Assembly (NCBI GenBank): GCA_050014815.1
Contig: JBEKCP010000435.1
Coordinates: forward strand, 1-5,257
Reading direction: 5' to 3'
DNA length: 5,257 bases
DNA from: JBEKCP01 sp050014815
GTDB lineage: Bacteria; Planctomycetota; Planctomycetia; Pirellulales; Thermoguttaceae
Part shown: positions 1 through 5,257 of the stretch, one piece after another
How positions within the stretch are numbered: the first letter of the stretch is position 1
Layout of the letters: each line of letters starts with the position of its first letter
Program-made: the position numbers and the translations under genes
The notes under the pieces: model-generated
Database searches by the model: none
The model's input: only the letters and a program-made list of their open reading frames with translations
Told to the model about the DNA's origin: nothing

Positions 1-1
1 T

Positions 2-226
2 TTTAAGCCAATATGGGCTCGAGACGTTATGAAGGACAATGACTACATCCAGCGGGTACGCCAGACGCAGTCGATGATTTATGCTTGGCTCAAGGCATAC
101 TGCCCGGACTTCACGCCCCCAGAACCGCCGGTGCCGCCGAGCAGACAGCCGCTGCCTCCCCGTTCGGGCAACCGGAAGGAGCCGATGCCCCACGAGTGGT
201 CTATCAATACCAAGCCGTACGTGTAG
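2..226 (+). CDS. C-terminal end of an unrecognised protein (partial, 5' end outside window)
   Basis: The reading frame is open from the left edge of the window to a TAG at 224-226, so this is best read as the last 74 residues of a longer protein. An internal ATG at 29 could give a 65-residue protein, but only a weak GAG-type ribosome site precedes it (about 20-24). The visible part begins with a helix-like stretch (DYIQRVRQTQSMIYAWLKAY). It then has a proline-rich segment (PDFTPPEPPVPPSRQPLPP), which looks like a linker or disordered tail, and ends ...SINTKPYV. No family is recognised. By position it could be the tip of another Rhs-type cassette, since the window later shows tip and secreted-protein genes alternating, but no Rhs motif is visible here. 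Other frames over the same stretch give arginine-rich, low-complexity translations and are treated as shadows. Coding status is moderately likely; function is unknown. Confidence 0.5.
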   Translation, partial: FKPIWARDVMKDNDYIQRVRQTQSMIYAWLKAYCPDFTPPEPPVPPSRQPLPPRSGNRKEPMPHEWSINTKPYV

Positions 227-464
227 CCCTAATGGCGGAGCCCGACGCCTTGCGAGACAGGGGGCTTTGCCCTCGGAACGCCGCTGGCCGGACGTCGCAG
301 AACTCCGGGAATTCCAGGCACGATGACTAGTTATCGAAGTAGGTCGTTTTTCAGAATAGTCCGAACTACCCCAGCGACCCCTGTTACAGCCCAGGCGGAT
401 ATGCATAGACCATTCGCGCGCGCGGTTCCGGCACCCTTCTGGCAAGCCCGCTGGAGGTGATGTT
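227..464. other. Intergenic gap with small hairpin, no gene seen
   Basis: No convincing coding sequence lies between the first stop codon and the GTG start at 465. The left part contains a GC hairpin at 260-274: GGGGGC, loop TTT, GCCCTC, a 6-bp stem with one G-T pair. No T-run follows it, so it is not a standard intrinsic terminator. The stretch around 227-330 reads like a dispersed intergenic or decayed sequence, as its short frames give no family resemblance. The right part (about 330-450) must hold the promoter of the downstream gene, but no clear -35/-10 pair stands out. Confidence 0.45.
453..459 (+). promoter_or_regulatory. Shine-Dalgarno site GGAGGTG that fixes the GTG start at 465
   Basis: GGAGGTG is close to a perfect anti-16S match. 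It lies five bases before the GTG at 465, counting from the end of the motif. The alternatives, GTG at 457 and ATG at 460, overlap or abut the motif, and neither is in the long frame. Starting at 465 also gives a well-formed signal peptide, which supports the choice. Confidence 0.75.
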
Positions 465-2030
465 GTGCGCCTTTGGCTGTTTGTTACATGTGTTTCGATG
501 GGAGCGGTCTCATTTGCCCCGGCAGAAAACGCGTTTGAACCGACACAAAATGCCTCCGAACGTGAAAACTCGGTCCCTGGAAAACCCGCAGCCCCCCAAG
601 ACTCGGGAGATTCGGCCACGCGTCGGGCGGCGGCGCGCCAACTGATCGCCGCCGCCATCACGAACGCGCGTTTGATATCGCAACCGGAAGATTCGGCGAG
701 GGCATTCTGCGCAATCGCACTCGATCAGGCCAAAATGGGCGACATCAAAGGCGCCCGCGAAAGCGTGCGCGCGGCCGAAAAGGCCGCGGCACGCGTCCAG
801 GGCGAGGGCCTTAGATCACAGGCATCTTGCTGGGTCGCGGTAGCACTCGCGGGTGTTGGGGATGTTAAGTCCGCCAGGGAGACGGCACGAACGGCTGACT
901 GCGGGCTCAGCCGGGTAATGGCCTATGTGGGCATCAGCAAGGTTCAGGCGGCGGCAGGGGATACAACCGGCGCGCGCGACACTTTGGCCATGGCGAAGGC
1001 GTCGGCAGCTATAATCGCCTATCCGAGCGTACAGGACGCTGCCAATTGCGCGATCGCGGATGCCCAGATCGGAGCCCGCGACATTTTGGGAGCCAGCGCC
1101 ATTGCTGCGCGGTTGAACTACCGATCCAACGCAGTCGCGACGTACGTCGCGGTCGGCACTGCGCAAGCTCGGTCAGGCGATCTCAATGGTGCCAAAGCGA
1201 CGCTGGCGCGGGTCGGCGACGACCCCGAGGCAGACTGCCTGTATGCCGCGGTCGCCGCAGCGCAAGTCAGGGGCGGCGACGCGGAGGGAGCGATGAAGAC
1301 GGCAGCGCGGGCGAACGACCCTACTACCAGGACACGTACGTACTGTGCAATGGCCGAGGTTCAGGCGAAGGCGAGAAACAGCGCCGCGGTCCGCCAATAT
1401 ATCGACGCCGCCGACGCGGCGGCGGCGGCCGTGGGTGACGGCTACTTCAGGGCGTTGGCGTATCGAGATGTCGGCACCGTACAAGCGAAGGTCGGGAACC
1501 TGGCTGCCGCTCGAAAGAGTTTTGTGGCCGCCAGAAACGCGGTGAGTACCAAATCCGTTATTTACGATCCCCCTGGCGCAGGCGCATTGCCGACGGGCGG
1601 CATTGGCATCTGGTCGCAGGCCAGAGCCCCCGATCGCAGGGCGCACTCGCTTCTGAACATCGTCGAGTCGCAAGCCGAAGTCGGAGATATCGCAGGGGCG
1701 AAGGAAACGGCAGTGGCGCTAAAGGCCAGTGACTTAAGAGCGCTCGGCTATGCCTTTATCGCAAGGGCATACGCGCGAGTCGGAGAACCGGTTCAAGCGC
1801 GAGCGGAGATCACAAAGGCGAAGGTGATCCTGGCCGGAAGCAACGAACCCGAAAGAAGACTGTACCAATTGGCGATTGCGAGCGCGGAAACGGCAGTCGG
1901 GGAGGTTGCGCCGGCTATCGACTACGTCGCGAGCGTGGTCTCAGACCCTAGCGAGAGATGCGAATGGCTCGCGACCGCGGCGGAGCAATTATTGGCAGGG
2001 GAATTGGGCGTGAAAAGGGGGCAGCCGTAA
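465..2030 (+). CDS. Secreted SEL1/TPR-like helical-repeat protein
   Basis: 521 residues from a GTG start. Residues 1-20 form a signal peptide: R2, a hydrophobic core LWLFVTCVSMGAVSF, and an APA|E cleavage site after A20. C9 is not in a lipobox, so a soluble exported protein is expected rather than a lipoprotein. Residues 21-52 are a polar, probably disordered linker. From about residue 55 to the end the protein consists of alpha-helical hairpin repeats with the pattern A-[AIV]-A-x-A-Q-x(3)-G-D-x(2)-G-A-[RK]-x-T. The turn pair (GD or a variant) recurs at residues 92, 132, 165, 205, 238, 271, 304, 344, 407, 440 and 479. Spacing is mostly 33 or 40 residues. A Pro/Gly-rich insert at about 366-392 explains the one 63-residue gap. 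Such superhelical folds bind other proteins; no catalytic motif is visible. This style of repeat is common in planctomycete secreted proteins (general knowledge). Partner and role are unknown. It stands alone on its strand with 434 bases to the next start codon. Confidence 0.85.
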   Translation: MRLWLFVTCVSMGAVSFAPAENAFEPTQNASERENSVPGKPAAPQDSGDSATRRAAARQLIAAAITNARLISQPEDSARAFCAIALDQAKMGDIKGARESVRAAEKAAARVQGEGLRSQASCWVAVALAGVGDVKSARETARTADCGLSRVMAYVGISKVQAAAGDTTGARDTLAMAKASAAIIAYPSVQDAANCAIADAQIGARDILGASAIAARLNYRSNAVATYVAVGTAQARSGDLNGAKATLARVGDDPEADCLYAAVAAAQVRGGDAEGAMKTAARANDPTTRTRTYCAMAEVQAKARNSAAVRQYIDAADAAAAAVGDGYFRALAYRDVGTVQAKVGNLAAARKSFVAARNAVSTKSVIYDPPGAGALPTGGIGIWSQARAPDRRAHSLLNIVESQAEVGDIAGAKETAVALKASDLRALGYAFIARAYARVGEPVQARAEITKAKVILAGSNEPERRLYQLAIASAETAVGEVAPAIDYVASVVSDPSERCEWLATAAEQLLAGELGVKRGQP

Positions 2031-2239
2031 CCGCCCACATGTCAACGCTCCGATTTCGTAAAATCACAACAAGCGGAACACGAATTCCGGGGATTGTGCC
2101 GAGAAGCTTAGAAGAGGAGGCCAACGCACATGAAGTGAGTCGAAAACCTTTTGCAGGAGCCTTGTGAGTGAAAGCCTGCCCAGGAGAGCCCGACCAGCAC
2201 CTGGAAGCCAGCCTTGCGCGGTCAGCGGCTCCCTTCCGG
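2031..2239. other. Intergenic gap, possibly decayed sequence
   Basis: No gene is supported. A strong ribosome-site-like GAGGAGG at 2114-2120 is followed by ATG AAG TGA (2130-2138), a two-codon reading frame. This could be a relic of a lost gene start or chance. Frames to the right are short and interrupted and resemble no family. No intrinsic terminator with a T-run is seen after the preceding stop codon. The direct repeat begins at about 2240. Confidence 0.4.
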
Positions 2240-2511
2240 CCCGCAAGGAGCACTCCCCTTGACCATCGCTTCGTGGTAAAATAGGGGCCATGGACGGCAC
2301 CTGCCTACGCTCTGAACCGCGACGAGCGCGAGCTGCCCTCTTAGGCGGAAACTCGCGCCGGGGTGAATTTATCCTTGCCGCCCGCATGTGGCACGCTGGA
2401 TGGCACGTAAGTCGAGAATGCCAATGGGGTTCTCACGGCGCTTGCCTGGGGTTGGTGTCGGAATCTTCTGTAGATCCATTGGCGGCAGACATCAACCTGC
2501 ACCTGTACTGC
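2240..2511 (+). repeat. Direct repeat, copy 1 (Rhs-hinge cassette leader)
   Basis: This 272-bp stretch aligns without any gap to 4919-5190 (constant offset 2679). It begins with the shared CCCGCAAGGA. The first 50 bases, before the ATG, match at 36 positions. The next 222 bases match at 191 (86%). Two perfect blocks are included: 49 bases at 2323-2371 and 28 bases at 2440-2467. A more variable section lies at about 2372-2409. After 2511 the match falls to 14 of 36 bases, marking a sharp junction with the unique tip sequence. The right third encodes the Rhs core-end motif in the frame of the open reading frame that starts at 2290. Confidence 0.9.
2277..2282 (+). promoter_or_regulatory. Candidate -10 box TAAAAT, seven bases before the ATG
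   Basis: TAAAAT ends seven bases before the ATG at 2290. Transcription from it would start at or next to the ATG and give a leaderless message. The second repeat copy has TATAAT at exactly the same distance. A TTGACC lies upstream (2259-2264), but the 12-base spacer is too short for a normal sigma-70 promoter. No Shine-Dalgarno sequence precedes the ATG. The call rests on motif and spacing only. Confidence 0.3.
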
Positions 2512-3300
2512 ACGAACGATCCCGTCGGCGCAACGGACCCCGATGGAGAGAAGCCCACGTGCGAGCCGGAGTATCAGGGGGATTACCAGAAGGACGGAAG
2601 CAAGATAGACGTCTACGACAAGGTTTACGCGAATCGGAGGAACGACCCGAACTGGTCGCTCGATTACAACAACGACGCGAGGCAGCAAGGGCATGCGTGG
2701 ATAACCAACATACAGTACTGGGCTAAACCGACCATATACAGCAACGGCCTGACATACGTCGCGAACGCGCAGCTTACGTTCCTGAACATGGGGGTCAAAG
2801 GAACGTTGCTCGCTACTATCACGCTTAATGTGGACGTCGCTTGTGAGTGCATCGAAGAGAAAGGCAAGGCGCCGAGGTGCGAACCCCACTTCCCGTCCGC
2901 TTCCCTGGACCGAACGCACAAGGAAAAAATACGGAGAGCGGGCGACCTGGGAACGCCGCTACAGTTGATACGTGCGGAGAAGCCCCAGAACGGTTTTACC
3001 CTCGGCGGCCCCCCAGAAGACGGCGTCGTCCGCTCCATATGGGTACCCCCGGGCGTCACTCCGCCTGACCCGGCACAGTGGGCCAACTACACGAACGAGA
3101 TTTTCTATGCCGGGCTGGAAATGACCGCGAAGGGCACCGTCACGGGCGACGTGGCAACGGTGACGGTGCAAACCACGTTCGACGGAGGGATGAAGACCGG
3201 CGGGACGGTGAGCAGGACCCAACTAAACACGTACAAGTGGAAGTGCGTGTTGCAGGAAGAGCAAGACAAAGAAGGGGGGAATCCTCCTAAGATTGAATAA
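2290..3300 (+). CDS. Orphan Rhs-type hinge fused to a unique C-terminal tip domain of unknown function
   Basis: 336 residues from ATG 2290; an in-frame TGA at 2260-2262 rules out any start left of that stop. Residues 1-47 come from the shared DNA repeat and look like no known domain (Arg/Ala-rich). Residues about 48-86 carry a decayed Rhs/YD-protein core end: LG-x-VSE-x(3)-DP-x-x-ADINLHLYCTNDPVGATDPDG. In intact Rhs proteins this closes the YD-repeat shell just before the variable toxin tip; here no YD repeats precede it. Residues about 87-336 are the tip. It has a charged N-terminal part with QQGHAWITN (132-140), then beta-rich stretches (about 154-188 and 270-298), a CEC pair at 185-187, further cysteines at 91, 197 and 319, and a polar Lys/Glu tail. 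No toxin family is recognised and no catalytic motif can be assigned. There is no signal peptide and no ribosome site. The tip has protein-like composition and stays open for 250 codons, so the coding call is fairly good. Expression as a separate protein is uncertain. The secreted WD40 gene follows after 113 bases. Confidence 0.65.
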   Translation: MDGTCLRSEPRRARAALLGGNSRRGEFILAARMWHAGWHVSRECQWGSHGACLGLVSESSVDPLAADINLHLYCTNDPVGATDPDGEKPTCEPEYQGDYQKDGSKIDVYDKVYANRRNDPNWSLDYNNDARQQGHAWITNIQYWAKPTIYSNGLTYVANAQLTFLNMGVKGTLLATITLNVDVACECIEEKGKAPRCEPHFPSASLDRTHKEKIRRAGDLGTPLQLIRAEKPQNGFTLGGPPEDGVVRSIWVPPGVTPPDPAQWANYTNEIFYAGLEMTAKGTVTGDVATVTVQTTFDGGMKTGGTVSRTQLNTYKWKCVLQEEQDKEGGNPPKIE

Positions 3301-3395
3301 CGCGGGGCGGCACTGATTGACCAGCACCACATGGGCCGCGGCGACGCTAGCCCGAGATCACCGGCCGCAGTGTGGCGCGAGGTACCGCCAGCGAT

Positions 3396-3401
3396 GAGAG
3401 G
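3396..3401 (+). promoter_or_regulatory. Possible ribosome binding site GAGAGG for the start at 3414
   Basis: GAGAGG lies 12 bases before ATG 3414, a slightly long spacing. No comparable motif precedes the GTG at 3372, and for ATG 3429 the spacing would be 27. The motif therefore favours 3414. Confidence 0.4.
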
Positions 3402-3413
3402 TTCGACGACGTT

Positions 3414-4643
3414 ATGCATCCGCCGATTATGCTTAGTTCCATCGCGTCCCTCACGATATTATCGCTCGCGTGGCATCCACTCGTTGCCGGTGAGAGAGCT
3501 TCGCCCGACGCTGGCCCCATCACGCTGAGGGGACACGAGGGTCGCGTCGAAGCGATCGTGTTCTCACCTGACGGCAGCGCACTGCTCTCAGTCGGCAGAA
3601 AGGAAGTAAGGCTCTGGGACGTCAGCTTGCGCATCCTGCGTTGGAAGGCCGAGGGCGCTGCCTATTCGTTTCGCCGGAGGCACGAGCATGATCCGATCGC
3701 TATCTTCTCGGCGAACGGCCGGTACCTCGCCGTGGCGCGCGAGAGCCTTGAGGCCGCGACAATAGAGGTGCGAGATGTCGCGACCGGAAAGGTCGGCATG
3801 ATGACCTTCGTGGACAGATTCTCCTGCGACCGGCGAATGAGGATGGCGTTCGGCCCCGATTCCCGGGTTCTCGCGACGGCGAGCACGGACGGCCCGGATG
3901 GAGCGATGCCGATACTCTGGGACGCTTCGACGGGCGCGCGGAGGCTCCAAATGCAAGGCGCCCCGAGGATTACCTACCAGCTCCTTTTCTCCGCGAGCGG
4001 GAAGATACTCGTCGGCGCCGGAGCGGATCTGAAGCAGGCGCGGGGCCAGAGCGGGGAACTTGTGCCCGAGGTTGACAAACCTTCAATCGCGCTGTGGGAC
4101 CCGCGCGACGGAACGCAACTGCTGAAGATCCCGTACGGACACCCCTGGCGCGGCGTCGCATTGTCGCCTGACGAAACGCTGCTGGCCATTACCGGCGCCT
4201 CGATGACGCGGCTTTACTCTGTTCCCACGGGCAAGGTTGCCGGGGAGTGGAGGGGGATGGGGCGGGATTTTCTGGCGTTTACCCCCGACGGGAGCAGCCT
4301 AATCGCCGCCGGTTACGCCGGCGCAAGTCACGTGACAGTTAAGACCGCAGACGTGCGCAGCGGCAAGCAGCACGCGACCTTCCAGCGCGCAAACCGCACC
4401 AAGCGAGAACTGCCACAAGCAGTTGTGTTCTCACTGACTGGGGCGCTCGTGGGGTTGCTGGAGGATGACGGGGCGGCCAGGGTGTTCGATACAACGACGG
4501 GGCGGGAGGTTGGAGCCTTTCACGGCACCGAGAGCGCATTAGCGAGCATGACGTTTTCGGCGGATCAACACTGGATCGCCGTGGCCGAGGAATCCGGCCT
4601 TATTTCACTCTATTCGCTTCGAGTTCCGGTGACACATAACTAA
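3414..4643 (+). CDS. Secreted WD40-repeat beta-propeller protein
   Basis: 409 residues from ATG 3414. The frame is open back to a GTG at 3372, but that start lacks a ribosome site and would put 14 polar residues before the signal peptide. ATG 3429 is a second option. The N-terminus (LSSIASLTILSLAWHPLVAG, about 7-26) is a signal peptide with likely cleavage near VAG|E. The rest is a series of WD40-type blades, each with a 'v.FSPDG..L' strand and a closing 'LWD..tG' strand. The first is best (GHEGRVEAIVFSPDG ... VRLWDV, about 40-69). Later blades show FSANG, FGPDS...LWDASTG, FSASG...LWDPRDG, LSPDETLLAITG, FTPDGSSLIAAG, VFSLTG...VFDTTTG and FSADQHWIAVA...LYSL. That is about eight blade-like units, enough for one closed seven- or eight-bladed propeller. 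Such propellers are protein-binding platforms; no kinase or protease domain is attached. Partner and role are unknown. The IS66 remnant begins seven bases after the stop codon. Confidence 0.85.
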   Translation: MHPPIMLSSIASLTILSLAWHPLVAGERASPDAGPITLRGHEGRVEAIVFSPDGSALLSVGRKEVRLWDVSLRILRWKAEGAAYSFRRRHEHDPIAIFSANGRYLAVARESLEAATIEVRDVATGKVGMMTFVDRFSCDRRMRMAFGPDSRVLATASTDGPDGAMPILWDASTGARRLQMQGAPRITYQLLFSASGKILVGAGADLKQARGQSGELVPEVDKPSIALWDPRDGTQLLKIPYGHPWRGVALSPDETLLAITGASMTRLYSVPTGKVAGEWRGMGRDFLAFTPDGSSLIAAGYAGASHVTVKTADVRSGKQHATFQRANRTKRELPQAVVFSLTGALVGLLEDDGAARVFDTTTGREVGAFHGTESALASMTFSADQHWIAVAEESGLISLYSLRVPVTHN

Positions 4644-4649
4644 TTATCG

Positions 4650-4918
4650 GCAAGCGTCCGGCGGAGCACGTAGGAAAGAATCGCGGACGCGGCGGGGGTT
4701 TTGGCGGGGCGGGGAGTGATTAGGCAGGACGCCAGCGGTGGTGGGGGAGCAGGGCCAGGAGTTCGTCCTAGCTGGCCCCGGGGAGCATCGCCGGCAGGCG
4801 GGTGAGCACGTCGCGGGGGTAGACCCAGGGATCATGGCCGTGGTGCTTGCAGGAGGCCAGGCATGCAAAATGAGGCGGGAGTCTTTGATGCGATCCGACG
4901 CGGCAGGTGCCCACGCAG
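4650..4918 (-). mobile_element. Right-end remnant of an IS66-family insertion sequence
   Basis: The - strand encodes the end of an IS66-type transposase (separate entry), followed by about 70 bases of non-coding sequence. That sequence ends, read on the + strand, with GCAAGCGTCCGGCGG at 4650-4664. IS66-family termini usually begin GTAAGC, so this is a plausible end with one change (family knowledge from memory). A 7-bp inverted pair, GCGTCCG at 4654-4660 and CGGACGC at 4684-4690, sits at the same end. The left part of the element is absent: transposase similarity fades at about 4900 and the direct repeat starts at 4919. No target duplication can be tested because one end is missing. This remnant accounts for most of the 325-base gap between the WD40 gene and the next ATG. 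Confidence 0.7.
4720..4905 (-). pseudogene. IS66-family transposase, C-terminal fragment with in-frame stop
   Basis: Read on the - strand, 4899 to 4720 gives VGS...FACLASCK, then ASCKHHGHDPWVYPRDVL, then TRLPAMLPGAS, a TAG stop (at 4768-4770), DELLALLPHHRWRPA and a TAA. This matches the usual end of IS66 transposases, where an ASCKRHG.DP.AYLRDVLTRLP segment is followed by a '.LLP..W' ending (family knowledge). The TAG inside the segment, the P where L is usual (VYPRDV), and the loss of the whole catalytic DDE region upstream show that it is dead. Residues before ASCK are only loosely IS66-like, so the left limit is approximate and a small deletion or frame change may lie there. Confidence 0.75.
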
Positions 4919-5190
4919 CCCGCAAGGATCGCTCCGCTTGGCATCCATTTCGGGGTATAATAACGGCGATGAACGGCACGTGCCTACACCCTGAACCGCG
5001 CCGAGCGCGAGCTGCCCTCTTAGGCGGAAACTCGCGCCGGGGTGAATTTACTTTTGACGCCTGCATGCGGCAGGTCAAAGGCGACCTAAGTCGAGAATGC
5101 CGATGGGGTTCTGACGGGGCTTGCCTGGGGTTGGTGTCGGAATCTTGTGTAGATCCAATCTCAGCAGACATCAACCTGTACCGCTACTGC
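4919..5190 (+). repeat. Direct repeat, copy 2 (Rhs-hinge cassette leader)
   Basis: This is the second copy of the repeat at 2240-2511, aligned gap-free over all 272 bases. The perfect 49-base block lies at 5002-5050 and the 28-base block at 5119-5146. The left limit abuts the IS66 remnant. The right limit is the Tyr-Cys codon pair ending at 5190. Beyond it the two copies match at the protein motif level (NP/DP....DP.G) but hardly at DNA level. Confidence 0.9.
4956..4961 (+). promoter_or_regulatory. Candidate -10 box TATAAT, seven bases before the ATG
   Basis: A perfect TATAAT ends seven bases before ATG 4969, the same position as TAAAAT in copy 1. TTGGCA (4938-4943) lies 12 bases upstream, too close for a standard -35. 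No Shine-Dalgarno sequence is seen, so translation would be leaderless if this promoter works. Confidence 0.35.
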
Positions 5191-5257
5191 GCCGGGAACC
5201 CAACCGTTTACGTCGATCCGAGTGGACTGAAGATCCACGTCGAAAACCCCGCTTACT
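4969..5257 (+). CDS. Orphan Rhs-type hinge with a second, different tip (partial, runs off the window)
   Basis: The frame stays open from ATG 4969 to the window edge (96 codons). The ATG was chosen because it matches the only possible start of copy 1; in this copy the frame is also open further upstream (to about 4720), through sequence antisense to the IS66 remnant. Residues 1-74 are 72% identical to copy 1 (53 of 74). The Rhs core-end is better kept than in copy 1: VDPISADINLYRYCAGNP, then TVYVDPSG. This is the classic 'NLY.Y..NP....DPSG' border after which Rhs proteins switch to a variable tip. Only the first tip residues are visible (LKIHVENPAY) and they share nothing with the first tip. 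No YD-repeat body precedes the hinge. Nothing can be said about the tip's activity from this window. Confidence 0.65.
   Translation, partial: MNGTCLHPEPRRARAALLGGNSRRGEFTFDACMRQVKGDLSRECRWGSDGACLGLVSESCVDPISADINLYRYCAGNPTVYVDPSGLKIHVENPAY

Noticed and set aside
260..274. Intrinsic terminator after the first gene
   Set aside because: A 6-bp GC hairpin is present, but the bases after it are GGAACG, with no T-run.
81..330. Two overlapping + frames (81-326 and 85-330) at the left end
   Set aside because: Low-complexity Arg/Ser-rich translations without a ribosome site, overlapping the better-supported frame 2-226.
816..1673. Several open frames (816-1166 -, 1173-1673 -, 1046-1438 +) inside the helical-repeat gene
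   Set aside because: They are Arg/Cys-rich shadows of a GC-rich coding sequence with a clear signal peptide, ribosome site and repeat pattern in the main frame.
2259..2282. Full sigma-70 promoter TTGACC...TAAAAT
   Set aside because: The spacer is only 12 bases; 16-18 would be expected. Only the -10-like element is kept as a weak candidate.
2064..2387. - strand frame over repeat copy 1 sharing NSPRREFPPKRAARARRG with copy 2's antisense
   Set aside because: The shared peptide is just the antisense reading of the perfect 49-base DNA block. Outside it the two frames diverge and no ribosome site is seen. Similar predicted proteins elsewhere would be artefacts of the same repeat.
4644..5174. Long - strand open frame (176 codons) covering the IS66 remnant and repeat copy 2
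   Set aside because: It crosses two unrelated elements. Over the IS66 part it reads the wrong frame (LHAWPPASTT instead of ACLASCKHH), and over the repeat it is antisense to the Rhs motif.
1..5257. CRISPR array, tRNA, rRNA or riboswitch
   Set aside because: No short regularly spaced repeats, cloverleaf ends or known aptamer cores were seen on either strand. The only direct repeat is the 272-bp pair.

Overview
The window is GC-rich bacterial DNA. It looks like an accessory region of a planctomycete or a similar large-genome, Gram-negative-type bacterium. That is inferred from the mix of a secreted helical-repeat protein, a secreted WD40 propeller, isolated Rhs-type C-terminal fragments and an IS66-family remnant. 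No marker gene fixes the taxonomy. All genes that can be supported lie on the + strand, and only the insertion-sequence remnant is on the - strand.

Layout: (1) 2-226 is the C-terminal end of an unrecognised protein entering from the left, with a proline-rich tail. (2) 227-464 is a gene-free gap holding a small GC hairpin and ending in a strong ribosome binding site. (3) 465-2030 is a secreted protein with about eleven helical repeats of the SEL1/TPR-like 'GD..GA' kind. (4) 2031-2239 is a gap with no clear gene. (5) 2240-2511 is the first copy of a 272-bp direct repeat, which runs directly into an open reading frame (2290-3300). That frame carries a short Rhs core-end motif (DP..ADINL..YC.NDP....DPDG) followed by an unrecognised domain of about 250 residues. 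(6) 3414-4643 is a secreted WD40 beta-propeller protein. (7) 4650-4918 is the decayed right end of an IS66-family element, starting seven bases after the WD40 stop codon. (8) 4919-5190 is the second copy of the 272-bp repeat, again leading into an Rhs core-end motif (INLYRYCAGNPTVYVDPSG) and then a different tip cut off by the window edge.

The main point of interest is the pair of repeats. Each carries a stand-alone Rhs 'hinge' with no YD-repeat body upstream, and each joins a different downstream tip. Similarity is 86% at DNA level over 222 bases from the shared ATG. It collapses to about 39% right after the conserved Tyr-Cys codons. Between the copies, codon changes are overwhelmingly non-synonymous (21 against 3), so the repeat seems to be kept or copied as DNA rather than selected as protein. 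This fits an array of orphan Rhs tip cassettes, possibly silent donors for tip exchange, interleaved with genes for secreted repeat proteins. Whether those secreted proteins act as immunity or partner proteins is speculation from order alone.
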